Shown here: positions 33,331-42,885 of the stretch, in pieces | Layout: every line of letters starts with the position of its first letter | Position numbering within the stretch: the stretch's first letter is position 1 | NCBI GenBank assembly: GCA_041738715.1 | Contig: JBGSPI010000017.1 | Span: 1 to 64,000 of the forward strand | Direction: 5' to 3' | DNA: 64,000 nucleotides | Source: Chamaesiphon sp041738715 | Lineage (GTDB): Bacteria > Cyanobacteriota > Cyanobacteriia > Cyanobacteriales > Chamaesiphonaceae | Position numbers and translations under genes: made by a program | The notes under the pieces: generated by a model | Told to the model about the DNA's origin: nothing | Database searches by the model: none | The model's input: the letters and a program-made list of their open reading frames with translations, nothing else

Positions 33331-36300
33331 ATGGTTTTAGTATCCGGTGATGTTCAAGCTAAATTAACTGCGGTGGAGTTCGATCCTTTTGCGGAGGGTG
33401 AGTTATTGCTGACGGCTCCGGCGACAGCCTCTCAGCGAGAAATCTGGGCTTCTGTCCAAATGGGATCGGCGGCTAATTGTGCTTACAATGAGTCCCAATC
33501 CCTGCGATTAACTGGAGAACTCGATCTGGTTGCCCTGCAATCGGCGGTGCAAAAATTAGTGAATACTCACGAATCACTCCGCACTACTTTTAGCGCAGAT
33601 GGCAGCACTCTCTGTATCGTTGCTGCACGGGAAACGATCGCCCCCCTAGTCGATTTGAGCGGATGGGTAGCCCCGGCGAGATCGGCTGAACTAGCACGGA
33701 TAGTAGCGCAAGAGGTGAATCAACCCTTCGATCTCGAACATGGGCCGTTATTTCGCGCCCAAGTTCTCAAATTAGCCGCCCAAGAGCATATCCTGATCCT
33801 CACTGCCCATCATATTATTTGTGATGGTTGGTCGTGGGGTGTGTTGATGCCGGATCTAGGTAGGTTATATTCGGCAATTAAACAGGGGCTAGTACCGAAA
33901 ATCGATCCCGCAGATCTATTTAGTGAATATGCCACCTTTCAGGCACAGGCAGCAACCGATCCAGAGACGATCGAGACCGAGAACTACTGGCTAGCTCAAT
34001 TTGCCGATTCTGTGCCAATATTAGATTTTCCCACTGATCGACCCAGACCATCGTTACGGACGTTTGCGGCGGCGCGGGAAGACTGGGATCTACAACCGGA
34101 ACTAGTGACGAGTCTCAAACAACTAGGGTCAAATCTGGGGTGTAGTTTGATGACGATCCTGCTCGCTGGAGTGGAAGTTTGGCTCCATCGGTTGACGGGG
34201 CAAGAGGATCTAGTGGTCGGTGTTCCCACCGCTGGACAAGCAGCTTCGGGCCAAAATAGGCTGGTTGGGCACTGTGTAAATTTATTACCCCTTCGCAGCC
34301 AAATCGATCGGCATCGCTCGTTTGCTGACTATGTACGCAGCCGAAAATCACCGATTTTAGATGCTTACGATCGGCAAAACTTAACCTTTGGCAGTCTGTT
34401 GACTAAATTAGCCTTGCCACGGGATGCCAGCCGGATTCCGCTCGTGCCGATTACCTTCAATCTCGATCGCGGTTTGACGGCGGAGAGTCTGCCCTTTGAC
34501 GGATTAGCAGTAGAATTTTACTCCAATCCCCGCCGATTTGAGAATTTTGAACTATTTATCAATGCCACCGAATTACAGGGCAAAATTACCCTGGAATGTC
34601 AGTACAACACCAATTTATTTGATGCTCAGACGATTCGGTATCGATTAGCTGAGTTGGAAACTCTCTTACTAAACATTGTCGCCGAGCCAGATCGATCGAT
34701 CGCCACCTTACCCATTTTGCCCGCCATCGAACAACAACTGATTGCCAGTTGGAATAATACCCAGACAGACTATCCCCAAGTCTGCATCCATCAGCTATTT
34801 GAAGAACAAGTCGCCCTGCACCCTGACAAGGTTGCGCTGGTATTTGAGGGCGAACAACTCACCTATCAAGAGTTAAATACTCGATCGAATCAATTAGCGG
34901 CATATCTGCAAACGCAGGGAGTCGGCGCAGATGTCCTTGTGGGCATGGCAATCGATCGATCGATTGCCATGGTGGTGGGACTTTTAGGTATTCTCAAAGC
35001 TGGGGGCGCATATATCCCGATCGATCCCAGCTATCCCCCAGAACGGTTAGCGTTGCTCATCGCGGATACACAGATCGAATTGCTGCTTACTCAAGCCGCC
35101 TTAGTACCCAAATTACTCCCCACTTACACCGGATCGCTAATTTGTCTCGATACCGAGTGGGCGCAGATTAGTCAGCATGATTCAGCCAATCCAGTCAATC
35201 AGACAAACCTCGATAACTTGGCTTATGTGCTGTACACATCCGGTTCGACGGGACAACCAAAAGGCGTGAGTGTCACCCATCGCGGCGTAGTGAGATTAGT
35301 CAAAGCAACTAATTATGTCAGTCTGACTGAATCAGATGTCTGGCTCCAACTTGCGCCGATTGCCTTCGATGCGGCAACTTTGGAACTGTGGGGTTGTTTG
35401 CTCAATGGCGGCAAACTAGCGATCTTCCCACCCCATACCCCCTCCTTAGATGAATTAGCCCAAATTATTCAGCAGCACCAAGTGAGTATCCTCTGGTTAA
35501 CGGCTGGTTTATTTCACTTAGTTGTCGATGAAAAAATTGATGCGCTTCAGCCATTGCGCCAAGTGATCGCTGGTGGTGACGTTTTATCCGTCCCCCACGT
35601 CCAGAAATTTCTCGATACAGTTCCCCACTGTCAGCTAATTAATGGCTACGGCCCCACCGAAAATACCACGTTTACCTGCTGTTATCCAGTTACACCACCC
35701 TTAAACCCTAACGCTTCACTGCCGATCGGTCGAGCAATTGCCAATACTCAGGTATACATCCTCGATACCCAACTCCAACAACTGCCGATCGGCATTCCTG
35801 GTGAATTATATATCGGTGGTGACGGTTTAGCGCGGGAATATTTCCAGCGTCCAGAACTAACTGCTACGCAATTTATCACCCACCCGACGCTGAATACTCG
35901 ACTATACAAAAGCGGCGATTTAGCTCGATATCTCCCCACTGGCGAAATTGAATTTTTCGGCAGGATCGATAATCAAGTCAAAGTTAGTGGTTTTCGGATC
36001 GAACTGGGTGAAATTGAAATTGCCTTGCAACAGTGCCCTGGTATCAAAGAAGCTGTCGCGATCGTTCGATCGGATCTACCAGGGCAAAAAACTCTGGTGG
36101 GCTACTTTGTCCCCGCCGAGGGTGAAGATGCTACCCAACTTAGTTTGGATCTGCGTCGCTATTTACAAGAGCAGTTACCAGATTTCATGGTGCCGAACAC
36201 CTTGGTATCGATCCCCTCAATGCCACTCACCGCCAATGGTAAGGTCGATCGACAAGCACTCCCCCAACCCCATCAAGCACGGCTAGAACGGCTCGCGACC

Positions 36301-36603
36301 TATGTTGCCCCCCGCACACCCATCGAGCAGCAAATCGCCGATCTGTGGGCGCAAGTCCTCAATCTGCCACGGGTGGGCATTGATGACAACTTCTTTGAAC
36401 TAGGGGGCTATTCCTTGCTCGGCATTCAAGTCGTGTCTCGATTGCGGCAAGTTTTCCAAGTCGAGATTTTGATGTCCACGTTATTTCAGTTACCCACCAT
36501 CGCTGCCTTAGCCGAACGAGTGGAGACACTATTGTGGGCAAATCAAGGTGTAGCTGCCGCTCATGGCGATCTAGCCGATGATGATGAAGAAGGAGAACTA
36601 TAA
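33331..36603 (+). CDS. NRPS module C-A-PCP
   Basis: 1090 aa. Condensation ~25-450 with an intact H-H-I-I-C-D-G (~160-166); adenylation ~465-970 (Y-T-S-G-S-T-G-Q-P-K-G ~634, T-G-E-L-Y-I-G-G-D-G-like A-motifs); PCP ~990-1060 (E-L-G-G-Y-S-L ~1023). The adenylation domain is strikingly similar to that of the 19720 protein through the whole specificity region and gives a Val-like code (D-A-L-W-I-G-G-T-F-K by manual alignment to PheA). The C-terminus is an acidic tail (A-D-D-D-E-E-G-E-L), as found on proteins that dock to TubC-type N-terminal domains, and the next gene starts with one directly after this stop codon. It would condense an upstream acyl/peptidyl chain with a second branched-chain amino acid. 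Confidence 0.94.
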   Translation: MVLVSGDVQAKLTAVEFDPFAEGELLLTAPATASQREIWASVQMGSAANCAYNESQSLRLTGELDLVALQSAVQKLVNTHESLRTTFSADGSTLCIVAARETIAPLVDLSGWVAPARSAELARIVAQEVNQPFDLEHGPLFRAQVLKLAAQEHILILTAHHIICDGWSWGVLMPDLGRLYSAIKQGLVPKIDPADLFSEYATFQAQAATDPETIETENYWLAQFADSVPILDFPTDRPRPSLRTFAAAREDWDLQPELVTSLKQLGSNLGCSLMTILLAGVEVWLHRLTGQEDLVVGVPTAGQAASGQNRLVGHCVNLLPLRSQIDRHRSFADYVRSRKSPILDAYDRQNLTFGSLLTKLALPRDASRIPLVPITFNLDRGLTAESLPFDGLAVEFYSNPRRFENFELFINATELQGKITLECQYNTNLFDAQTIRYRLAELETLLLNIVAEPDRSIATLPILPAIEQQLIASWNNTQTDYPQVCIHQLFEEQVALHPDKVALVFEGEQLTYQELNTRSNQLAAYLQTQGVGADVLVGMAIDRSIAMVVGLLGILKAGGAYIPIDPSYPPERLALLIADTQIELLLTQAALVPKLLPTYTGSLICLDTEWAQISQHDSANPVNQTNLDNLAYVLYTSGSTGQPKGVSVTHRGVVRLVKATNYVSLTESDVWLQLAPIAFDAATLELWGCLLNGGKLAIFPPHTPSLDELAQIIQQHQVSILWLTAGLFHLVVDEKIDALQPLRQVIAGGDVLSVPHVQKFLDTVPHCQLINGYGPTENTTFTCCYPVTPPLNPNASLPIGRAIANTQVYILDTQLQQLPIGIPGELYIGGDGLAREYFQRPELTATQFITHPTLNTRLYKSGDLARYLPTGEIEFFGRIDNQVKVSGFRIELGEIEIALQQCPGIKEAVAIVRSDLPGQKTLVGYFVPAEGEDATQLSLDLRRYLQEQLPDFMVPNTLVSIPSMPLTANGKVDRQALPQPHQARLERLATYVAPRTPIEQQIADLWAQVLNLPRVGIDDNFFELGGYSLLGIQVVSRLRQVFQVEILMSTLFQLPTIAALAERVETLLWANQGVAAAHGDLADDDEEGEL

Positions 36604-39267
36604 ATGAGTACTGTCACCGAATTAATATCAACACTCCGTCAACAGGAAATCAAATTATGGCTAGACGGCGATAAATTACGCTATCGGGCGGCAAAAAATA
36701 CCCTCTCGCCGGAATTGTTGGCGCAGTTAAAAATCCGCAAAGTTGAAATCATTGATTTTCTCAAATCGATCGGGGCGGGGACAAGTTCACCGATGCCCCC
36801 CTTGCAGCCTGTCGATCGCACGGGGCATTTACCCCTATCCTTTGGGCAACAACGGTTATGGTTTCTCTATCAATTTGAACCCCATAGTTCGGCGAATAAT
36901 GTACCCGTCGTCGTCCGATTTACTGGCGATCTGAACGTCCCTGCCTTGGAGCAGAGCTTACAACATGTCCTCAGTCGTCATGAAGTGCTGCGAACGACTT
37001 TCCCCGTCGTGGATGGGCAGCCGATTCAATCGATCGATCCCGATGTCACTCTCACTCTACCGATCTTCGATCTCCAGCACTTACCCGCCACCCAACGGGA
37101 AGCCGAAGCACTCCGATTAGCCACCGCCGAAGCACATCAGCCCTTCGATCTGACTAATGGGCCAACTGTGCGGGTAATGCTGCTCCGATTGACCGATCGC
37201 GAGCATCTCTTGCTGTGGAATATGAATAGTATTGTCTGCGATGGGGCTTCGTCAGATCTGTTCTACCAAGAGACGATCGCTAGTTACCAAGCATTTGCTA
37301 GGGGTGAAATGCCCCAATTACCCGTCCTACCGATTCAGTATGCTGACTTTGCCCAGTGGCAACGGCAGTGGCTGCAAGGGGAGGTGTTAGCGTCACAGGT
37401 GAATTATTGGCGGCAAAAACTGGCGGGTAATTTACCGACAATTAAATTGCCGTTCGATCGATCTCGTCCGGTAGGCGTGCCGACCTATCGGGGCGATCGA
37501 GCCGCCAAAATGCTGCCCAAGGCGTTGGAGACTGCTTTGACCAAATTGAGTCAAACCTCCGGCGGCACCCTATTCATGACGCTGCTGACAGCGTTTAACG
37601 TCCTCCTCTATCGCTACTCCCAGCAAGAAGATCTGCTAATTAGCTTTGCCAGTACCGGACGGGGACAAGCGGAACTAGAAAAGTCGATCGGCTTTTTCTC
37701 CAATACCCTCCTCCTAAGAACCAATCTCGCTGGCAATCCGACGTTTCGGGAATTAGTCGATCGCGTCCGCCAAGAATGCGTTGGAGCTTATCGCCACCAG
37801 GATCTACCCTTTGAGAAGCTGGTAGAAGAACTTAGACCAGAACAACGGCAAGATCGATCGCCCCTATTCCAGGTCAAATTTGCCCTCAATCCGCCCTGGT
37901 CGAATGGTCGCGGGATGGCGGCGGTGAAGTTACCCGATCTGACGATTACTTCCTTATTTGGCTATATCTATCACGGTCAAACTAAGTACGATCTGATCCT
38001 GGTGATGCGGGAACAGGATGAAGGGCTGGGGATGGTCTTTGACTACAATGCTGATATGTTCGATGCTGGGACAATCGATCGGCTGTTAGGGCATTTTCAG
38101 ACCTTACTCGAGGGGATTGTGGCAAATCCCGATCGACCGATTGCCGAGTTACCGATTTTCGATCCGACAGAAACGCCGTTAGTCGCCTGGGATGGTACAG
38201 CAACAATCGATCGAGCCGCAGAACATGAATTTATCGCACCGCGCAATCAATTAGAACTTGAACTCACCAAAATTTGGCAGCAAGTTCTGGGGATTGAATC
38301 GATCGGCATTCGTGATAACTTCTTTGAATTGGGCGGTCATTCACTGATTGCCGTCCGGTTATTTGCCGAAATCGAACAAATTTGGCACAGAAATTTGCCC
38401 CTAGCAACTCTCTTTCAAGCCCAGACAATTGAAAAACTTGCTGATGTATTGAGCCGAAAAGATGACAATCAAAATTGGTCTTCCCTCGTGCCGATTCAAC
38501 CGCATGGTTCAAAACCACCATTATTCTGTATTCATCCGATCGGCGGTAACGTCTTAGAATACTACCCATTAGCGCAATATTTGGGTGATGACCAACCGAT
38601 TTATGGTTTACAATCACAAGGCTTGGACGGTCGGCAACCACCGCTAAACCAAGTTGAGGAGATGGCAAGTCTGTACATCAAAGAAATGCTCGCAATTCAA
38701 CCTAATGAACCATATTTACTCCTAGGTTACTCCTTTGGTGGGACGATCGCTTGGGAGATCACCCAGCAACTCCAATCTCAAGGTAAAAAGGTGGCTTTTC
38801 TAGGATTGGTAGATCTCATTTCTCCCACTTTACAAAAGGTTCGCCCATCATTTGCCAAATCGATCCAAATTCATTTTTATAATCTTTTGCATCTCCAAGT
38901 CAAGGATCGCCAAAAATACATTCGAGATCGACTTGACTACCGATTTAAGAATCCTAATTATCGCGAATTGTTAATTGAAAGTTTGTCAAAAATAACAACT
39001 CCTAGCCCTCAAATTCTGCATCTAATTGATACTAATTTTCAAGCAAATCGAGATTATCAAGCTCAATCTTATGTGGGTGATGTTAGCTTATTTCGTTGTC
39101 AAGTTCAAACTTTGGATTACTCATTATCCAAAGATCTCGGCTGGGGCGACTTGGTAAATGGCCAGCTAGACATCTATGATGTTCCAAGTATTCACTACGA
39201 AGTTTTAAGGGAGCCAAATATTCGAGTTGTGGCAGAAAAAATCAAACTGTGTTTAGGAAAAATATAA
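36604..39267 (+). CDS. NRPS: docking domain-C(no catalytic His)-PCP-TE
   Basis: 887 aa; the ATG follows the previous stop with no spacing. Residues 1-55: TubC-type N-terminal docking domain (L-I-S-T-L-R-Q-Q-E-I-K-L-W-L-D-G-D-K-L). ~70-500: condensation fold (F-G-Q-Q-R-L-W-F-L, R-H-E-V-L-R-T-T-F), but the HHxxxDG site reads N-S-I-V-C-D-G (~209-215), so both His are lost. No adenylation domain. ~555-625: PCP (E-L-G-G-H-S-L, Ser ~578). ~640-885: thioesterase with G-Y-S-F-G-G (~709). The PCP-TE half is closely similar along its length to that of the 28814 protein. It probably receives a chain from the 33331 protein and releases it, possibly onto a sugar or other acceptor; the C domain may only hold or gate substrates. 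Confidence 0.92.
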   Translation: MSTVTELISTLRQQEIKLWLDGDKLRYRAAKNTLSPELLAQLKIRKVEIIDFLKSIGAGTSSPMPPLQPVDRTGHLPLSFGQQRLWFLYQFEPHSSANNVPVVVRFTGDLNVPALEQSLQHVLSRHEVLRTTFPVVDGQPIQSIDPDVTLTLPIFDLQHLPATQREAEALRLATAEAHQPFDLTNGPTVRVMLLRLTDREHLLLWNMNSIVCDGASSDLFYQETIASYQAFARGEMPQLPVLPIQYADFAQWQRQWLQGEVLASQVNYWRQKLAGNLPTIKLPFDRSRPVGVPTYRGDRAAKMLPKALETALTKLSQTSGGTLFMTLLTAFNVLLYRYSQQEDLLISFASTGRGQAELEKSIGFFSNTLLLRTNLAGNPTFRELVDRVRQECVGAYRHQDLPFEKLVEELRPEQRQDRSPLFQVKFALNPPWSNGRGMAAVKLPDLTITSLFGYIYHGQTKYDLILVMREQDEGLGMVFDYNADMFDAGTIDRLLGHFQTLLEGIVANPDRPIAELPIFDPTETPLVAWDGTATIDRAAEHEFIAPRNQLELELTKIWQQVLGIESIGIRDNFFELGGHSLIAVRLFAEIEQIWHRNLPLATLFQAQTIEKLADVLSRKDDNQNWSSLVPIQPHGSKPPLFCIHPIGGNVLEYYPLAQYLGDDQPIYGLQSQGLDGRQPPLNQVEEMASLYIKEMLAIQPNEPYLLLGYSFGGTIAWEITQQLQSQGKKVAFLGLVDLISPTLQKVRPSFAKSIQIHFYNLLHLQVKDRQKYIRDRLDYRFKNPNYRELLIESLSKITTPSPQILHLIDTNFQANRDYQAQSYVGDVSLFRCQVQTLDYSLSKDLGWGDLVNGQLDIYDVPSIHYEVLREPNIRVVAEKIKLCLGKI

Positions 39268-39343
39268 CGGCGGTGTTAGAGTTAATTTATCAACTGTCTT
39301 GGCAAGTAGCTCGAATAGTCGATCGACAGATCTTGAAAGTCTT

Positions 39344-40621
39344 ATGAACAAAAGATTACAGATTGTCGAACAGTTATTTACGATTGTTTCATTTGTATTT
39401 TATTCATCTGGCCCGTTACCCCTAATTCTTTCTGGCGGTGCTGGAGAAGGTGCACTTGAAATTAGTCCAGATCCCACTGACTATTCGAGTTTACAATTAT
39501 TATTTTTCGCCAATTATTTAATCACACTTTTACTATTAATTGCTCGATGGAAAAAGGCAATTTATGTTGTGACCAAAGATTGGACAATTGTGCTATTAAT
39601 TGGCATGGCTTTATTATCACTAATTTGGTCTTCAACTCCAGAACTAACGCGGGTTCGGAGCATTGCCCTAGCTGGCACTACATTGTTCGGACTTTACTTA
39701 GCTTCTCGATACACTATCAGAGAGCAACTCAAGCTACTTGGCTGGAGTTTTGGGATAATTATTATCATGAGCTTTCTGTTCGCCATCGTTATTCCTAAAT
39801 ACGGGATTATGCCAGCAGGGGTGCATACTGGTGCTTGGCGGGGGATCTATGTCCATAAAAATTTGTTGGGCAGAATGGCCACAATTGGCGCAATGGTGTT
39901 TTTGATACTAGCGATGGATACTAAACAATGGCGATGGATTCCCTGGACAGGCTTAGGATTATCCTTTGGTTTATTGTTATTATCAAAGTCGTCATCATCG
40001 ATGATTAACTTTGGAGCTATTTTTGCCATCGTCCCGATTTACAGTGTTTTCCGCTGGCGATATCAGATTTTGCTGCCATCAATAATTGCCATAGTTGCCC
40101 TTGGTGCTAGTTTCTCCTTATGGTTTAGCGCAAATGCGGCAACTTTATTGGGGACAATTGGCAAAGATACAACACTAACTGGTCGGACAGATATTTGGCC
40201 GTATATCATTGAGATGATTGGCAAGCAACAGTGGTTGGGCTATGGTTATAGTGCCTTCTGGAGTGATTGGAATAGTCCTGGCGCATATATTTGGTATGCT
40301 GCAAAGTGGACACCACCCAACGCCCATAATGGACTGTTGGATCTGTGGCTAGAGTTGGGATTAGTTGGTGTAGTGATATTTACCATCGGATTTGCAACCA
40401 GTGTGATTCGCGGAGTAGTTTGTTTAAGAATCAACAAGTCTTGGGATGGGTTTTGGCCGTTATTATATCTCAGCTATTTAATTTTAGCTAATTTTAGTGA
40501 AAGTTCTCTGCTCAACCGCAATGATTTATTTTGGGTACTATATGTAGCTGTTGCTTTTTCATTGGCAATGGTCAATTTTCGACAGAATAAGGTCTTAGAA
40601 CAACCATCTACATTAAGTTAG
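39344..40621 (+). CDS. O-antigen ligase / Wzy-like polymerase family membrane protein
   Basis: About 425 aa from the ATG at 39344 (an in-frame TTG at 39299 is possible). Ten or more membrane helices are visible, for example L-L-F-F-A-N-Y-L-I-T-L-L-L-L-I, W-T-I-V-L-L-I-G-M-A-L-L-S-L and I-L-L-P-S-I-I-A-I-V-A-L. A large periplasmic loop near 290-345 with G-R-T-D-I-W and P-P-N-A-H-N-G-L-L-D-L-W-L-E-L-G matches the Wzy_C/WaaL signature (H-N at the loop end, L-E-x-G-L). It polymerises or ligates lipid-linked glycan units on the outer face of the cytoplasmic membrane. 14 bp upstream of the flippase gene. Confidence 0.88.
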   Translation: MNKRLQIVEQLFTIVSFVFYSSGPLPLILSGGAGEGALEISPDPTDYSSLQLLFFANYLITLLLLIARWKKAIYVVTKDWTIVLLIGMALLSLIWSSTPELTRVRSIALAGTTLFGLYLASRYTIREQLKLLGWSFGIIIIMSFLFAIVIPKYGIMPAGVHTGAWRGIYVHKNLLGRMATIGAMVFLILAMDTKQWRWIPWTGLGLSFGLLLLSKSSSSMINFGAIFAIVPIYSVFRWRYQILLPSIIAIVALGASFSLWFSANAATLLGTIGKDTTLTGRTDIWPYIIEMIGKQQWLGYGYSAFWSDWNSPGAYIWYAAKWTPPNAHNGLLDLWLELGLVGVVIFTIGFATSVIRGVVCLRINKSWDGFWPLLYLSYLILANFSESSLLNRNDLFWVLYVAVAFSLAMVNFRQNKVLEQPSTLS

Positions 40622-40635
40622 ATTTTACAATTATC

Positions 40636-41922
40636 ATGAGACCTTTAAAGTATCTCCGTTTACAGATCGATCGATTACTTCAGCATCAGATAGTTCGGGG
40701 TGCTCTCTGGCTACTAGTAGGCAAAGGACTCCGATTAGTGCTCCAAGCTACCTATTTTGTAATTATTGCCCGCACCCTTGGGGTGGAAAATTATGGTGCA
40801 TTTGTGGGCACAACGGCATTAGTAGCGATCGTTTCTCCATTTATCGGTCTAGGAATTGATACTCTATTACTCAAAAATGTGGCCACAAACCGAGAGTTAT
40901 TCAGAGAGTATTGGGGCAATGCACTGTGGATGGTACTTGTAACGGGGGTAGGATTCATGGGGATATTAGCCCTAATTAGTCCGCTCTTATTACCGAGATC
41001 GATTTCAATATTACCGATATTTTTAGTCGCAGTCAGCGATCTAATTTTTGGAAGTATTTCTAATATTGCTGGAGGAGCATTTCAAGCTGTTGATCGCTTA
41101 AATATCTCAGCCCAAATTAGTATCTCCATCATGTTTACCAAGGTGGTTGCCGCGCTTGCTTTGATGCACTTTTTCCCCACACCTAATCTACTGGAATGGG
41201 TGAGTTTATATTTAGTTAGCAGTACGATTGCTGCTTTATTTGCCGTAATTCTCGTCCATCACTTTCTCGGCTTTCCCAAACTAGCCTTAGCTCGAATTCT
41301 GCCGGAACTCAAGGAGGGAGTTTATTTTTCGATTAGTAATTCCGCCTACACTATTTATAACGATATCGATAAAACAATGTTGGCACGGCTTTCAACTCTA
41401 GAGGCTACTGGCATTTACGCTGCTGCTTATCGATTAATTGATGTGGCGTTTATCCCCGTTATCTCAATTGCTGGGGCTGCTTATGCGGAGTTTTTCCGCA
41501 AAGGCAAAGATGGCATCCGTGCAACTGTAGCTTTTGCCAAACCATTAGTATTAACCACCTCTGCTTACAGCATCCTAGCGGGAATTGGACTACTAGTACT
41601 CTCCCCGATTGTGCCCTACATCTTGGGCCATGAATACATCAGCGTTGTCCCCGCATTGCAGTGGTTGGCACCGATTCCGCTGTTTAGAGCCATGCAGCAT
41701 TTCGGCGGAGATACCCTTAGTGGAACTGGATTTCAGGGTGTCCGCAGTTCTCTAGAAGTGATTATCGCCCTATTTAATATCACCATCAATCTGTGGTTAA
41801 TTCCCTTATATTCTTGGCAAGGAGCCGCCTGGAGTAGTTTAGCTTCCGATGGATTATTAATGATGATGTTATGGTCGATGGTGGCTTTTCTCTATCACAA
41901 ACAAAATTCTAAAATATGCTAA
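40636..41922 (+). CDS. Wzx-like oligosaccharide flippase (MVF/PST superfamily)
   Basis: 428 aa with 12-14 predicted membrane helices and the typical start: L-W-L-L-V-G-K-G-L-R-L-V-L-Q-A-T-Y-F-V-I-I-A-R-T-L-G-V-E-N-Y-G-A, in which A-R-x-L-G-x-x-x-Y-G is the polysaccharide-synthase (PST) hallmark. It flips lipid-linked repeat units across the cytoplasmic membrane, which together with the neighbouring Wzy-like gene and the PglB/WbaP-like gene at 16292 defines a Wzx/Wzy pathway. Its 3' end overlaps the next glycosyltransferase gene by 7 bp, so they are cotranscribed. Confidence 0.92.
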   Translation: MRPLKYLRLQIDRLLQHQIVRGALWLLVGKGLRLVLQATYFVIIARTLGVENYGAFVGTTALVAIVSPFIGLGIDTLLLKNVATNRELFREYWGNALWMVLVTGVGFMGILALISPLLLPRSISILPIFLVAVSDLIFGSISNIAGGAFQAVDRLNISAQISISIMFTKVVAALALMHFFPTPNLLEWVSLYLVSSTIAALFAVILVHHFLGFPKLALARILPELKEGVYFSISNSAYTIYNDIDKTMLARLSTLEATGIYAAAYRLIDVAFIPVISIAGAAYAEFFRKGKDGIRATVAFAKPLVLTTSAYSILAGIGLLVLSPIVPYILGHEYISVVPALQWLAPIPLFRAMQHFGGDTLSGTGFQGVRSSLEVIIALFNITINLWLIPLYSWQGAAWSSLASDGLLMMMLWSMVAFLYHKQNSKIC

Positions 41923-42845
41923 TTTCTATTTGTGTAGCAACTTATCAACGACCCGAAGGTTTAAAAAGGTTGTTGGTTGGTATTGATAAATTAATCTTTG
42001 ATCAGGATCAAACTCCTCAGATCGAAGTTATTATTGTCGATAACGATCCGAGTTGTTCAGCTAGGGAATTTTGCGAACAATTGCAAGCAGATTTTAGGTG
42101 GTCATTAAAATATTTTAACGAACCACAGCGGGGTATTTCTTATGTCCGCAATAAAGCTGTCGCCGAAGTTGCCCCAAATGCAGATTTTGTTTGTTTTATT
42201 GACGATGATGAAGTTCCCGAACCAGAGTGGATTAGAGAATTATTGGTTGTCCAAAGAGAATATCAGGCTGATGTTGTAGCTGGGCCGTCCCTGCCATTTT
42301 TTCCCGCAGTAGATACACCAAAGTGGGTAGTAAAAGGCAAGTTTTTTGAAGCACCACGCTATTCAACAGGTCATCTCCTTAAATTTACTGGTACTAATAA
42401 TGTGCTGGTTCGGGCAAATATCTTCAGAACAATGGATCGAATTTTTGACCAGCGATTTGCTATTACTGGCGGTGAAGATACCCACTTTTTTATGCGGGTT
42501 TATCGGGCTGGCTATAAGTTGGTTTGGGCAGATTTGGCAGTGGTTTATGAATGGGTGCCCCAGAGTCGCACTAATATTAAATGGATCTTACAACGCGGTT
42601 ATCGGTGTCATAGTACCTACGGTTTGTGTGAAAAAGAGTTAGAACCTTTAATCAAAGTTTTAGTCAGACGAATTTCAACAGGAACAGTGAGAATTGCGAT
42701 CGGTATAATTACCTTAGTTCCATCACTCCTACTCAGTCGTGCCCTATTTGTTCATGCACTGCTCCAAATTTCTCGGGGTGTTGGGATGTTATCTGGTTTA
42801 ATGGGCAAAAGTTTTGCAGAATATCAGACGATTCATGGTGATTAA
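41916..42845 (+). CDS. Family 2 glycosyltransferase
   Basis: 309 aa, GT-A fold. The opening I-S-I-C-V-A-T-Y-Q-R-P-E-G-L, V-I-I-V-D-N-D-P and later V-C-F-I-D-D-D-E-V-P-E-P-E-W (the DxD metal/nucleotide-binding motif) define GT2. G-G-E-D-T-H-F-F-M-R matches the acceptor-side E-D. A hydrophobic stretch near 255-285 (I-A-I-G-I-I-T-L-V-P-S-L-L) suggests membrane attachment. It adds a sugar to the growing lipid-linked unit; donor unknown. It overlaps the flippase gene by 7 bp. Confidence 0.9.
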   Translation: MLISICVATYQRPEGLKRLLVGIDKLIFDQDQTPQIEVIIVDNDPSCSAREFCEQLQADFRWSLKYFNEPQRGISYVRNKAVAEVAPNADFVCFIDDDEVPEPEWIRELLVVQREYQADVVAGPSLPFFPAVDTPKWVVKGKFFEAPRYSTGHLLKFTGTNNVLVRANIFRTMDRIFDQRFAITGGEDTHFFMRVYRAGYKLVWADLAVVYEWVPQSRTNIKWILQRGYRCHSTYGLCEKELEPLIKVLVRRISTGTVRIAIGIITLVPSLLLSRALFVHALLQISRGVGMLSGLMGKSFAEYQTIHGD

Positions 42846-42885
42846 GTCATTATCTCTTTAACTTATATTTATATCGATATTATCA

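Noticed and set aside
38264..38668. 134-aa minus-strand ORF within an NRPS gene
   Set aside because: Antisense to the conserved PCP-TE half, no supporting signal.
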